Of a stretch of 64,000 nucleotides of DNA, positions 51,225 through 62,096 are shown piece after piece. Under the pieces are notes generated by a model, which was not told where the DNA came from, made no database searches, and saw nothing but the letters and a program-made list of their open reading frames with translations. Every line of letters starts with the position of its first letter. Position 1 is the stretch's first letter. Source of the stretch: Effrenium voratum (taxonomy: Eukaryota; Sar; Dinophyceae; Suessiales; Symbiodiniaceae). The DNA is taken from positions 22,501-86,500 of the forward strand of contig CAUJNA010000466.1 of assembly GCA_963377175.1 (NCBI GenBank), written 5' to 3'. The translations under genes and the position numbers were made by a program.

Positions 51225-51312
51225 GCGTCCGTCCGTCCGCCTGCTCGACGCAGGGCGAGAAGGTCACCACTTTGCCCCCCGGCACCAAGACCTCTCAGGC
51301 GAAGCTTCCCTA
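51225..51312 (+). CDS. Exon candidate, unassigned
   Basis: The plus frame reads CSTQGEKVTTLPPGTKTSQA with predominantly G/C third positions, before a stop at about 51312. No domain recognised; junctions not fixed. Confidence 0.4.
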
Positions 51313-53744
51313 GCTCCTCCAGTTTTGGAGGATAGAGGGCACCAACTTTTTGTTTCTGTAGTCTGTTTTAGTAGGGGAACCCCTCCCCAAAAAAGGGCAC
51401 TACTGGGGGACCTAGTTCCCATCCCACGTCTCGTGCTCCAAAACTTGGAGGCTCCACATGGAAATCTCTTGGGACCCGGGTGCTGATTTCAGCAAGGCTT
51501 CGGCTCATGCAACTCGGACCTCGTAAAAGGAAAAAACCGCTGCGTCATTTCGGAGGGGAGCCACCTCGATTGTTCGAGGCCTTCCTGGTATTTGTTTGCC
51601 TTCGAACATTTCCTGCCAAGGGCCACTCTGGTTCAATTCAAAGCAATGGCCACCGTTTACCAGCAGAAAACCCACATGTCCTCATCACTGGGCATCGGAT
51701 TCCTAAAGTGAAGGACACTCGGCAACATAGAATCGACCGAACCGTTTCCCTCCCGGCGTTTTTCCGACCACAAATCCAAAACGGATCTGTGAAGCACCCG
51801 CGGTCTCCACAGAAAGTCAGCCTCCCTATTGCTGGTTTGGATCGGCGGTTCCGAGGCTCCAGGGCTCAAATCCGCAAACCGATCCCTGTTCCGCCAAGCT
51901 GACGGGCCACCGGAGGTTCTTTCTCCATGGCACAAAACAAAGAAAAAACACCTGAGGCAAAGCAACCTGGCTGCACAAAAAGGGGAAGCCAACCCTTGTT
52001 GGGGGTCCCCCCAAAAAAGGACGCCCACATACCCCACATCGAAACACGGACAGAAAAAAGCCGCCGCCATGCAAGGAAGCTTCAAGAAAACGGAGCCAGC
52101 TCATTCCCCCCCCCCCCCTTGAGGTGAGCTTTAACACTTCAAGGGGTATAAGTCAAAACAGGGAGACCCAAACCCGAAGGCGGTCCACATGAGCTTTCCC
52201 TTTCAACCAAACTGAAAAAGACCCTTGTACCGAGCCTCAAACAAGACACAACTAGCAATACACACGTCAGGTTGGCATGTTTCTCAGGGCCAGGTGTTGG
52301 AGCTCTGGATGCTGCAAAAACCGCCGAATTGTTTGTCAGCTTGAAGTACCTCTCCCGCATTTCGCGTGGTATTTCTCACCTCCGTACCTGAAACAAGCCT
52401 TTGAATCTGGAAATGTCTTTGCTTCCTTTCAGGCCCCAAGGACCACAAGAAGGATCGCCAACCAACGAAAGACCAGCCACCCATATGGGTGCGTGTTTTT
52501 TTTTTTGAGTTAACCATTTTTTGTTTGGGTGGTCAAGGGAAGCCAAAAGGAAACCGAAAGGACCCATGTTGGAAAACGCCCATTTTGAAATGGGGTCCCC
52601 TGAAAAGCGACACACCCCTATGTGTTTGTTTCGCGGGAAGTTTCGGCATCCGGGAAGGGGGGGGGGGGGAAACCCCGCCCTTTTGAACTGCCAATCCACC
52701 AGCCATCCGTTTTCTTCCCGAAAACCCGCCCTTTTGGGGCGAACTGCCAAAGTTGCCAGTCCCTTTTTCTCTTTCCGTGCCGATGAGATCTCGATTGAAA
52801 TCGGCCCAAGGCTGCAGGTCAGAGGTCGCCACCCTTCTGCCTGCCTTGGCCCAGACAAGGACGGCCTTGAGCCAAAGGCCCCGAGGCGGGAGCTCCGGGC
52901 CTCGTCTGCAGACATAGGCCAAGGAGACGCACCGAAGGGTAGAGGGCTGTGGCTCAAAAAAACAAAAGGACACCAGAGAATGGCACCTTGAGTGGAAAGA
53001 CTGAAATTCCTGCGGGTTGCCCCTAGCTTTGCAATTTTTGAGCCACACCCGGAGGTATTCCTGTGCTTGTTTTTCCCTGTGATCTTCTTTCCTGGCGCTG
53101 GTTGCTTAGTGGCAAAATCCGAGGAGGGCCGAGGCGGATTGGGGGCAGGAAGGGCGGTATCCTCAGTTTCTGGGAAGCATCCCCAGCATCACCAGCACTT
53201 GCACGGGCTGCCTATGGCTCTGGTGTGGCAGTTGAGAGTTGCTCCAGGACTTGGTTGGGGTGGTTTGTGTTCATGAGCCGCTGGGCGGATTTAGGGTTGA
53301 CTTTGGGTGGGTGTGGGTTGGTTTGCATCTGACTCGTGTCAAACCAGCCCAGAACTCACTTAACCACACCCCACGCGCGCCAAACCAGGAGCACACCCAA
53401 CACGACTCGTCTTCAAGTTCCTTGGGCAAACCGGCCCTTGGCTGCGCCGAAACGAACCCAAAGCAACCCAAGACCTAGAAGGATCTACGCTCCCTCAAGC
53501 CAACGGCTGGAAGCTCCCAGAAAACGTCTGCAAATGGAACCAAGTCTTATCAAAGGGACCTGCAAGCTTCCATGCTAGTCTGGGGTCAGCCTAAGACCAC
53601 CGCTAGTCAGACCATCCCCGTGCGAGCAACCCCAAGCAACCCAGAGCCAATGAGCGGCAGCTCCAAGCGTGCAGCGGATGGGGCGCGGAATGCTTTTTGG
53701 GGCGGGGATTTTATTTGTGTGTGGCCGTGGCCGTGCCGGGTGGC

Positions 53745-53860
53745 CAAAACGCGCCGTCGCCTTGCGCCTCCGCTTGGCCTCCGCTCCGCCTCCGCGCCGG
53801 CTCCGCTCCGCTCAGGCTCCACTCCGGCTCCACTTCGGCCTCGCTTGCGCACTTGATGCC
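53745..53860. repeat. GC-rich minisatellite (GCCTCCGCTCC-like units)
   Basis: Degenerate 6-11 bp units of CTCCGC/GGCTCC. It makes long Arg/Ala/Pro open readings on both strands that should not be called genes. Confidence 0.8.
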
Positions 53861-54239
53861 TGATGTTGGAAGAAGTGATAGCAGCGTGAGGACCTTCGTT
53901 TGCGGGCGACGGAAGACGGATGATACAGTGCTTTCCTTGAAAGGCCATGAGGCTTTTTACATCCAATACATGAGCACTTAGGAAGGCGTGAGCCTTTCGT
54001 TTCTGTGCAAATTGAACACGTTCGGTGTATGAGCGCTGCTTGCACGAGCAGAATTGGACGTGCGTTCAGCTATCAGAGGCTCAAATGGTTTTTAATCATG
54101 AGCAGCCCGATAGTGCCAATCCTCCCCCCTTTTAAGATTTTTCGGGCGCTTCAGATTTTTCGGGCGCTTTCCACGCATGACGGTATGCATTTGACATTTT
54201 AGTTTTTCCTGCAATGGTCAGTCTTGTTGACAGCAAGCC

Positions 54240-55300
54240 CGTCTTCAAGAGAACATGCTGAGACAGATGCTATTGAGCGCCTTATTGGGAGCCTACAGCA
54301 TGGGTCCACCAGGAGACACACCCTCTCAGACCAACCTTCAGGACCTGACAAAGGACGAAGACCGGAACTGCACTGTGGGCAAGGTGAGCGCTGTTCTTCC
54401 GCCAGACGTTGCTGATCGCTCAGATCAAAGCCACGGTTGAGGGGAAGTCAGACAAAGGGGCGACAGAGCTGGCGCCAGCAGAGCTGGCGCCAGCAGAGCA
54501 ACAGGACAGAATGAAACGACAAGCAGAACGTCTGAAGGGACTTAGCCTGGAGGGTGAATTGGTGGGCATTCAGGGTACCGTCTGGTGATGAAGATGCTCC
54601 AGGACAATGCAGTCATTTTCTTGCATCCGAACCGTTTCCCGCTGAGGCGTTTTGAGTTGCTGAATGAGAAGAAGAAGCGAGAGGTCCTTGTCACAAGCGG
54701 GCAAAGCCTTGCTGTGAAGAGCAACACTCAATTGCCGCAGTGTGACACTTTTTCAGAGCTTTGCTGATGCAAGCGTTGACGCGTCGTGCGTTGTGCCTGG
54801 ACTTGGTAGGAGCAGCAAGTTTCAGCATCGTTGAAAAGTACAATGCAATGCTCATGAGGTGCCTGCAAGAGCCATCGCCGCCCGGATACCGTCAGGCGGA
54901 TGTGGCTCAAATCCTTAAAGCAGATCAGCGTGCATGGCTTCGCATGAGTGAAACGGTGAAGAATGGTTTGAAGCGTGATGCAAGTGGCAATCTCCCTGTA
55001 GATCTTGCCTTCCCCAAGGAGGAGGTTGACCCGCAAGTGTGCTTCCAGTTGCGTCCCTTGCCGTCAGGCAGTGCTCCCCAGCAAGAGCGACCCGCTGACT
55101 TGCCCGGTGCAGCTAGCCGGCCTGACCATGTGATTGAAGGAAAGGGCAAGAATAAGGGTAAGCAGAAGCAGCATGCCTGAAGCGTTGAGGGGCAGCGATG
55201 CACTGCAGCAAAAGGCTTGCACATCTGTTGGGACTACACCCTCCCGCATGGCTTTGCATCCATGCCGACCTGAAGGACGGCGGCGGTTTTTCCTCAAAAT
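54240..55300 (+). pseudogene. Decayed multi-frame ORF relic, retroelement-linked type
   Basis: Consecutive plus-strand stretches in changing frames: MLLSALLGAYSMGPPGDTPS (54.26 kb), then IKATVEGKSDKGATELAPAE with a 15-bp direct repeat, MKMLQDNAVIFLHPNRFPLR, and LDLVGAASFSIVEKYNAMLM. Then come ILKADQRAWLRMSETVKNGL, RDASGNLPVDLAFPKEEVDP and KGKGKNKGKQKQ, ending in a Cys/His remnant GQRCTAAKGLHICW. At least three frame changes and a stop show it is dead. From memory, ORFs of this layout (helical domain, Lys/Gly linker, CCCH-like finger) are highly multicopy in Symbiodiniaceae and travel with retroelements. The match is by recollection, not by search. Confidence 0.6.
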
Positions 55301-56079
55301 CCTCACATTTGCCATGGGAAGGTGCGGGAAAAAAAACCATCTGCACAAGCCATGAGTGACAGCAGGGGGCACTGGCTGCTACCTTTCTTCGGCCGCACCT
55401 GTGGGCCCGGTGGCCGTGGACGGCTGTACGGCTGGCCGGAAGCACCAAAAAGCTATGGATGGGGCGGAGGCACACAGCCAGCCAGCCGGCGAGCCAGACA
55501 GAAGAAGAAATAACGGCTCCGGGCAAAAAAAGGTTTTGTGCAGCACGAGACGTAGCAAAACCTCCCAAAAAGAATGGCTTTCCTTTTGGTCTCCCTTTGA
55601 ACCAACCCCAAAAAGGGCTTTTCTGCTTGGACCCACCTGAAAAGGTGGACACCGCCCACATTTCGCGTACACATTCTCTGCTGCCCGGCGTGCCTTCATT
55701 GCATAAGAACCCCTTATTTTCGGTGTCTGAGGCCTATGTCCGCAGGTATTGCGCAGAATTACGTGCACGTGAGGCCAAGATGGCCCGCTGTAGCCACAGC
55801 CTGATCTGGGCTGTTCAAAATTTCATTTTTGGCCAATCCGATTTCCATAATCCCTATAAAGAAGCCACTAAGGGAGAACAGCCCAGCGAATCCCTTGCTG
55901 CCAACCAAACAGTGTCATCTGACCAAACATCAAATAAACTTCTGCAAAACCACCTCATGGGTAACGTCGGACACCCGCCGAGTTCACCACTGTGGTTCTG
56001 CGCGGGTCTGCTCCGTTCTGTGCGAGCTCCCCGTCATTGAAAACGAGGCTCATGCTGGTCTCCGTTCTGAATCTTGGCC

Positions 56080-56255
56080 CACCTGTACAGCCAGTGCCTG
56101 GCGTTGTTCATCTCCTCCACGGTGCAGGCATGGCAGTACAAGCAAGACGAACCTTTCCAACAGCCGTCTCGCTTGCTCAGGTGGTACATGCATGGCTTGC
56201 ATCTCATTGCGCGCTGTAGGTCCAACGGGAGAAAGCGCGGAAAAGGCACCTCCTC
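56080..56255 (-). CDS. CCCH zinc-finger exon or fragment
   Basis: The minus frame reads YPEEVPFPRFLPLDLQRAMR, then CKPCMYHLSKRDGCWKGSSC, LYCHAC and EEMNNARHWLYRW. The spacing C-x9-C-x5-C-x3-H is that of a CCCH-type RNA-binding zinc finger, preceded by an extra C-x2-C. Such fingers with a CKPC start are common in dinoflagellate proteins (recollection). The reading continues to about 56276 without a clear acceptor. Upstream minus readings have stops, so it may be a lone exon or pseudogene piece. Confidence 0.5.
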
Positions 56256-56946
56256 TGGATATGGCGCCTCTCTCATGGGCCTTCAGCTACGACCAGCACT
56301 CTGAGCCGTGCGCTCAGCGTCGGAGAAATGCCCGGCACACGCTTCGAACTTGGTCTCGGAATGACCACCTCTTCGGAATGACCACCTGACCTTCGTATCA
56401 CAACGCTTCGCGAGCTGAACACATTGGGCCGAACGGAAAACAAAGGAATGGAGGTTGGCAACTTCCCGCTCTCCGTGATCAACCTAGTTGCATCAGGGAG
56501 GCTTTCCAGGGCTCCAAAAGCGGTCCGTTGGAAAGGCACCGGCAAGGGGCTCCAGTGGATGCGACCTGCAAGAGCCTGCTTGGGCGATGCTTTCAGAGGA
56601 ATTCTTCAGCCAAATCCCTTTGCGTTCACATATATGGACGCTTATATGCCTGAAAATGCCAACTTGATTTGTGAGTTGTCGTGAGTTTATGTGGAAAAAG
56701 CAAGCGAACACATGGGGATTGGGAAAGCATACCCGTCCTGGGTGGTCATCCCACATTCCAGCCGCTCCCCAAATTGTCCACCAGTTCCCTTTCCGGTCCC
56801 TGCGTATCTGACTGACCCCAAAGCCGAAAATAGAAGCACTTTTGCTTTGCCTTAGCAATGCGAACCCCAATAACAAAAGTAGGGCTGGGGGCCCCTCCAA
56901 AAGTGGTCTGATTCCCCTATATTTCACCCAGGGACACACCCTATAA

Positions 56947-57082
56947 ACTGTGGTTGATTGATAAAGCTGGTACAAAAATAATGAACACAGAATTATGTAA
57001 AGAATTGAAAGGCGGCCGCACTCGTTTATGGCTGGGATTGTCCCTTACTACCCTCCAATTATCCGGGTGTTGATTGTGACTC
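56947..57082. mobile_element. Inverted-repeat element, family A, degraded left end
   Basis: Right end CGGGTGTTGATTGTGACTC is clear. Body 'aagaattgaaaggcggccgcactcgtttatggctgggattgtccc' matches the 4.7 and 8.7 kb copies. Confidence 0.6.
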
Positions 57083-57523
57083 AGTTGACAAAGGCAAACA
57101 ACTTCCCAGAGAGGAGTCAAAGGCATACGCGGGCATGGGTGTTGGAGCTATGAAGGTTATGTGTGTGTGTGTGTGTCGGCCACTTGTTCAAAAAAAGAAG
57201 AAGTATGTACTGCGCTACGAGGCAAACAAGAATCACACATCGAGTCATGGGAGTAGACCTTTTCTCATGGAACCTGACGTTCGGGTGGTCCTGGTTTGGA
57301 CAATTGTCCCTTTAAGCGGGCCGTTTTCCTTTTCAGGTTCCATGTGAAAAGGCTGAGAGGGTACTTGCCAGTTCAACAGAAACCCAAGAACCCACAAAGT
57401 GTGCGAGCCATTTTGCCTTTTTGGGCAATAGTTAAGACCCCTGGAAAAAAAAGAGAATATGTCTAGTGATAAGTTCCCTTCAAAGCCAACAAGGGACAAT
57501 TTGAAAGAAAAAATCATTTCAGC

Positions 57524-57631
57524 CATAGGTGTCCTTTTAGGGGAAACAAATGGCCCTGGTAGTTGATTAAACCACCAGGTAAACCAGGAATCGCCCTCTA
57601 TTTTTCTAAACCACAAAAAAGGACACCTATG
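57524..57631. mobile_element. Inverted-repeat element, family G, 8-bp target duplication ATTTCAGC spanning a splice acceptor
   Basis: The 108-bp element starts CATAGGTGTCCTTTT and ends AAAAAAGGACACCTATG, exact complements over 15 bp. ATTTCAGC flanks it at 57516-57523 and 57632-57639. The right-hand duplicate is the acceptor (atttcag) of the coding block starting at 57639. So the insertion either landed on an existing acceptor and duplicated it, or supplied the splice site as introners do. Confidence 0.85.
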
Positions 57632-57638
57632 ATTTCAG

Positions 57639-57777
57639 CAAATGGGAGCTATGACTTCGTTGTTGTGGCGTTTTGTTCGCGAACCCGTTCGCGCCTCGGA
57701 CACGTGGCCCACGGCCGCCCAGGGGGCGGGCAAATCCTTGGTGAAACATGCAGCCGGGAGCATCGCCGGCGCCGACC
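57639..57777 (+). CDS. Exon, unassigned gene
   Basis: After acceptor ctatgatttcag the plus strand reads QMGAMTSLLWRFVREPVRAS, then DTWPTAAQGAGKSLVKHAAG and SIAGADHLGSD, with strong G/C third positions from 57675 on. The donor may be GC (ttgg|gctctg) near 57783. QGAGKS is not part of a full P-loop (GxxxxGK[ST]). An in-frame ATG at 57642 could be a start. Function unknown. Confidence 0.55.
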
Positions 57778-57833
57778 ACTTGGGCTCTGATCCCCGAAAA
57801 TGCTAAAAGTGAATCAGCGTTTGTGGGCTAAAT

Positions 57834-57940
57834 GGCTGTGGCTCAAAAAACCGGAATTCCAAAATGGGTTGCCCGATCGGTAAGTGGAAACATGGACCAA
57901 AACCTGCGCAACCAATCCTGTTTGATTTTGACCCACACCC
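57834..57940. mobile_element. Inverted-repeat element, family C, 4-bp target duplication AAAT
   Basis: The 107-bp element from GGCTGTGGCTCAAAA to TTTTGACCCACACCC is flanked by AAAT at 57830-57833 and 57941-57944. It contains a consensus-like donor (cggtaagtgg). Confidence 0.8.
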
Positions 57941-58238
57941 AAATGGAAGCTGCCACACCAACTAACCTACTCAGCAGAGGGACCGAATGGCTGGGAGCCA
58001 GCAAGTTCAGTATCAAAAGAATCTTCCAACTCAATCTTCCTCAACTTCTTCACTTCGTCAAGCTCTGGAATCCTCAACTTCTATCTTGCATTGTGCGAGC
58101 TTTACAACAACTCCGAGCCTGAGATTCGGGATTTCAACGGACCGGTGACCAAGGGCACCTCATTCTGCCGGGGTGGTGTTCTGCACCCTCACCCTGGCGC
58201 TTTTTTGGGTAAAGCAACCGTGGCGCTGGACATTCCTC

Positions 58239-58352
58239 GGTGGCCAAGTCTGCGAAGCCCTGCAGATTAGTGACTCACTTTTGGATTCATACGGAAGACC
58301 CATTAGTTGGATCAAAAAGTGATTCAGTCCTAACATCCCTCGGCAAAATGCA
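58239..58352. repeat. Dispersed repeat, family H, copy 2
   Basis: Matches 2900-3012 over 'tctgcgaagccctgc', 'agttggatcaaaaagtga' and 'tcagtcctaac.tccct.ggcaaaatgc'. Confidence 0.6.
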
Positions 58353-59729
58353 AAGATTACTTTGAATCAGCTTCCCCCTAGGTGGTTTGGAGTCGAATCG
58401 GTGGCGGTGAAGGTGGTGGTCTCCCATCTAGCTCGGGTTCGAATCCACTAAGGGTTACCTGATTGAAAATCCCACCAAGGGGTGGGTGTTATTGAAGAGC
58501 TGTGTTTTAAAGGCAAAGCAAAAGGCTATCCAAGCCGCGTTGGGTGTCACCCTATTTTTTGACACGCCTACATCCCATACAAGGAAGCCCGCGTTCGCCA
58601 CTGGATTTCCTTTTCAAGAGTTGCAATTTACTGGTGGTGTCCATTGAAACTGCCACTGACTGGAGGAAACCTTGCCCAAAGCTTGCCCAAAAGGAAACTC
58701 GGCTGAGCCAGGCGCCAAGAACACGCCATGCACCGCCTTGGTTCGGACCAAACGGCTGGCTCAAGATGTCTCATTTTTTTTTGTTGGGGGGGAGCCGGGG
58801 AGCCCGGAAAATGACGTCGGCGAGGCTTTCCACCTCCAACCGAGTCTTTTCCCGTCCATACCCCACCCGAAAGAAACGGGAGACGAGGCCTCTCCCACCC
58901 GACGAGCCCCGCCCGAGTCGGCCCGCCGGAAAAGCCCCAGAAGCACCAGCCAGGAATGACCAAGGGAGACTCACCCGTCATGGACCACGGATGTTTAGAA
59001 AACCACCCGGAAAAGATGGAAAAATATAGAGCCCCACTTCCAAGTGGTCTTGTTGTTTTGTTTGTCTTGGTGTGTCTTGTTGTTTTTTTTCCAAAAGGAT
59101 CTTCGAATCGTACAGAGAGCGTGCACCAACAACACCGTGCACGGTGTGTTGTGCATACGTCCGCGCTTGCGGACACGTGTCAAACAAAGCACTCGGAGCC
59201 ATTTTCCGAGCGTTGCCCATTGCATCAAAGTCCATTTGGTGAGCGACCGTGGAATGGCCCAAGGGCAACCTGAGACATGACACACTCTTGGGAGGTGTCC
59301 TTTTCAGGAAAATCCATGGCACTGGTAAAAATGCTAAGAGCCAAAGGGAAGGCCAGCGCCATCGATTTTCAAACCAAGTAACCCAAGGAGAGCTATGCTG
59401 ATGGGCTGGCCCACGGAAATCCAGCCAGAGCTTCCGAACAGAACTCTACCTCCGCCTGCCTTAGCACTACGAAGCTTGGGATTGACTCGGGAAATTGGAA
59501 GAAGTAGGAGTCGAAATACATCGACCATCTTCAGAGTGAGTAGTCTCCGGGAACCTCTACTAAGCCAAAGAATCTCCCTAAAATTCGCCCTTCCATTTTG
59601 GAGAACGCTTTCAGACAACAACCTGGCTTCCTTGCCCACAAAGCATTGCCTCGTTCAATCCTTGAGCCTTACATCAAAGACTTCGCCAAAGGACCTTGCC
59701 ACCCCTACGGTCCTCCAGTTTCCAGAATT

Positions 59730-59829
59730 GGCTGTGGCTCACAAAAACCGTACCAAAATGGAACCCTGGTAAGTGGAAACATGGACCAAAACCTGCGTAA
59801 TCCCTCCTGTTTAATTTTGAGCCACAGCC
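59730..59829. mobile_element. Inverted-repeat element, family C, 4-bp target duplication AATT
   Basis: The 100-bp element from GGCTGTGGCTCACAAAAA to TTGAGCCACAGCC is flanked by AATT at 59726-59729 and 59830-59833. It also contains ctggtaagtgg. Confidence 0.8.
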
Positions 59830-59911
59830 AATTGACATTGCCCCACAAGAAAGCATCTTCGCAAGAGGTCCTCAGGGACGCAAAATTGCCTGTTCTCACT
59901 TTTACAGACTT

Positions 59912-60029
59912 GGCTATGAGTCAAAGCCCCATACCCCCAGTGAACATCCCAATCCCCACTAAAATAGGTTCTAATATAGGTGGTGAATTCACCTACCAAC
60001 CAAAATGGTATGATTGGTGTTGACCGGCC
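59912..60029. mobile_element. Inverted-repeat element, family D, 4-bp target duplication ACTT
   Basis: The 118-bp element from GGCTATGAGTCAAAG to TGTTGACCGGCC is flanked by ACTT at 59908-59911 and 60030-60033. It lies 78 bp from the family C copy. Confidence 0.75.
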
Positions 60030-60537
60030 ACTTGAGAAGCCCGTTGTTTCAAGGCCCCCAAACCCCCCCCCGTGACCGTCTGAAGGCTTTGTTTACCACT
60101 TCTCAGCGGAATGGCCATGAGAAAAACTTGCTGGTGGTCAGGGAGAGCACCGAATCAACCGTTTGGGCCAAAGGGGCCCCGGAAAGGAAACCACAAGGGA
60201 GGCTTTTCGTGCTTTTGTTCGGGGTCATGCTATGTGATCCTTCCCGGCCCATTGGGCACCAGCAAGATGGTCTCAAAGAAGCTGGACTTCGGGGCGCGCG
60301 CCCTGAGGCCATTTGATGGGTTTTTTTGGGCACCACTTGCCACCCACCCCTTTTGAAAAACCTAAAAAACAGGTGCCTTTGTTGGGGCTTCAAGGAAACC
60401 ATTCATTTTTGAGAGTGTTCTTGGCTCAGAACATCCCCCCCAAAACGGGGGAAAAATGGCGCCTCCCCCCCCCAATGTGGCGGCGGATTTTTCAGCCGAA
60501 GGCGCCCCTCGAAGGTCCTCCCCGAAGCCGTTGTTAC

Positions 60538-60613
60538 CTGGGCCGCGAGAGCGGCTCCGGGCTCGGGCACGGCCCCGAAATCGGTGCCACGGGGCGAAAT
60601 CGGCCACGGTGCT
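60538..60613 (-). CDS. Exon, unassigned gene
   Basis: Acceptor ataccccag and donor cccag|gtaac bracket a GC-rich block. One minus frame reads SPRGTDFGAVPEPGAALAAQ with excellent codon bias; another reads STVADFAPWHRFRGRARARS. Which frame is used is open. Confidence 0.45.
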
Positions 60614-60659
60614 CTGGGGTATTGTCAAAGAGATATTGAAGTTAAGTCAAAAGGTATTT

Positions 60660-61900
60660 CATTAAATCGATATTTTGAAATTGCTGAGTCAAAGGTTAAT
60701 TTGTAGGGTTGCAGACACCATGGAGGGTGAACAACAGGGTGATGGGCTCGTATAGCAACCAGGAGGGTGATAGGCATATACCCACATAATTTGTGAAGAA
60801 AGCTCCAAGTCGCTTGTTCCTGGGGATTATTCCCTTCTTCCTATTAATCAACCTACCCCTAATAATAAAACTCCCCCGAGCCGCGGCAAAAATATGGCAA
60901 CACAAAACTTAAACTGGCCAATACTAAACCAATACTAAGCTCCTGAGACTACACATGCTTTCCACCAAGCTCCCAAAATATGCTTATTAGGGGTCCCCCC
61001 GCTCCAGAGTGTGTTGAAGTCCAGTGACCATGGGACACTCCCTTTCGAAGTTCTTACCTAAAAGTTGCAATCTGAGAAGTTATTGCTCCAAATCAAAGGA
61101 GATCCACTTTCCAATGCAAGTCCAATACTAAACAGCAAACTATCAACTGGATCTAGGCCCAAACCGGCGACCCCTAATCAACAAAACTCCCCCCCCCCCC
61201 CAGGTTTTTCTATTTATTTTATTTGGGGGGGGGGACGCTTTTTGATGAGGGAGAAGCGAGTATGAACATCATCCCACCAATTTCCTTCATGCGGCTCCAT
61301 TCAGGGCAGGAAAGGGGGAGAGTTCAATAATCCCTGAGAACCCACGCGGGGAATCTCGCGCCTGACAATCATATCCCCCATTCAGAGCCACAGCAAGCCG
61401 GGCCCTTGCAGCTCATAGTCACTGGTGACGGTTTGCATTTCCGGGGCCGCCCTTTTTTTTTTCAGCGGGTCAGCTATCAAGTGTGCTGAGTCCGCACAAG
61501 GGGAGAAGACTGGGATTCCAGTGATGCAGTCGCTCAGCACGAAGCCTCCAGGCCCCTGGCTCCCGTCACCCTCCAAGGGCTCCTTTGAAACCAACGGCTG
61601 ATGTTCTTAGATCGGATCTTGGGCTCATTCGCCTGACATCGCCCTGATTTGTCGAGAAGTTGGGTCTGAAGTTGCAACCCTGAGCATCCTGAGAAGCAAG
61701 CTGTGGCTGCTGTGGCTCAAAAAATGGACACCAGGGCACACCCCCAGGTTGCAGCATAAACAACCACATCTGCATCTGCAGTCTTCTCCCCCCCCCCTTC
61801 CCCCCGGTTTGCAGCAAAAACAGCCACGTCCACAACTGTCTCACCCCCAGTTTTTTTGCAAAAAGACCAAGGCGGCCAACGTCTGCCACCTCCTTTTTCC
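60660..61900. other. Non-coding stretch
   Basis: AT-richer sequence with homopolymer C/G runs and no exon-like block that I can support. Confidence 0.45.
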
Positions 61901-61949
61901 GGGCCGTTCCTTTCCAGCCCCCTCTACGTTTCACGCCCCCGCGCCCGCC

Positions 61950-62096
61950 GAAGCGAGCAAATCCGGGGCTTCGGGCACACGTCCCGGTGCCTGGAGGTCA
62001 CCACGTCCAGCAAACCATACTTCTCGAAGTCGGCCTGCGCCTGCCTCTGCCGCTCCTGAACGCGCTTCAAGCCACGGAAACGGACGCACTGGATAG
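61950..62096 (-). CDS. Exon, unassigned gene (helical, basic)
   Basis: From acceptor-like cttcgaag the minus frame reads GLKRVQERQRQAQADFEKYG, then LLDVVTSRHRDVCPKPRICS, with nearly all codons ending in G or C. Long amphipathic helix followed by a Cys-containing basic tail. Family not recognised; a GC donor near 61945 is likely. Confidence 0.6.

Noticed and set aside
59126..59178. Hairpins caacaacaccgtgcacggtg and gtccgcgcttgcggac as terminators
   Set aside because: Intrinsic terminators are not expected in a dinoflagellate nucleus, and no gene end is nearby; they are probably chance or repeat-derived palindromes.
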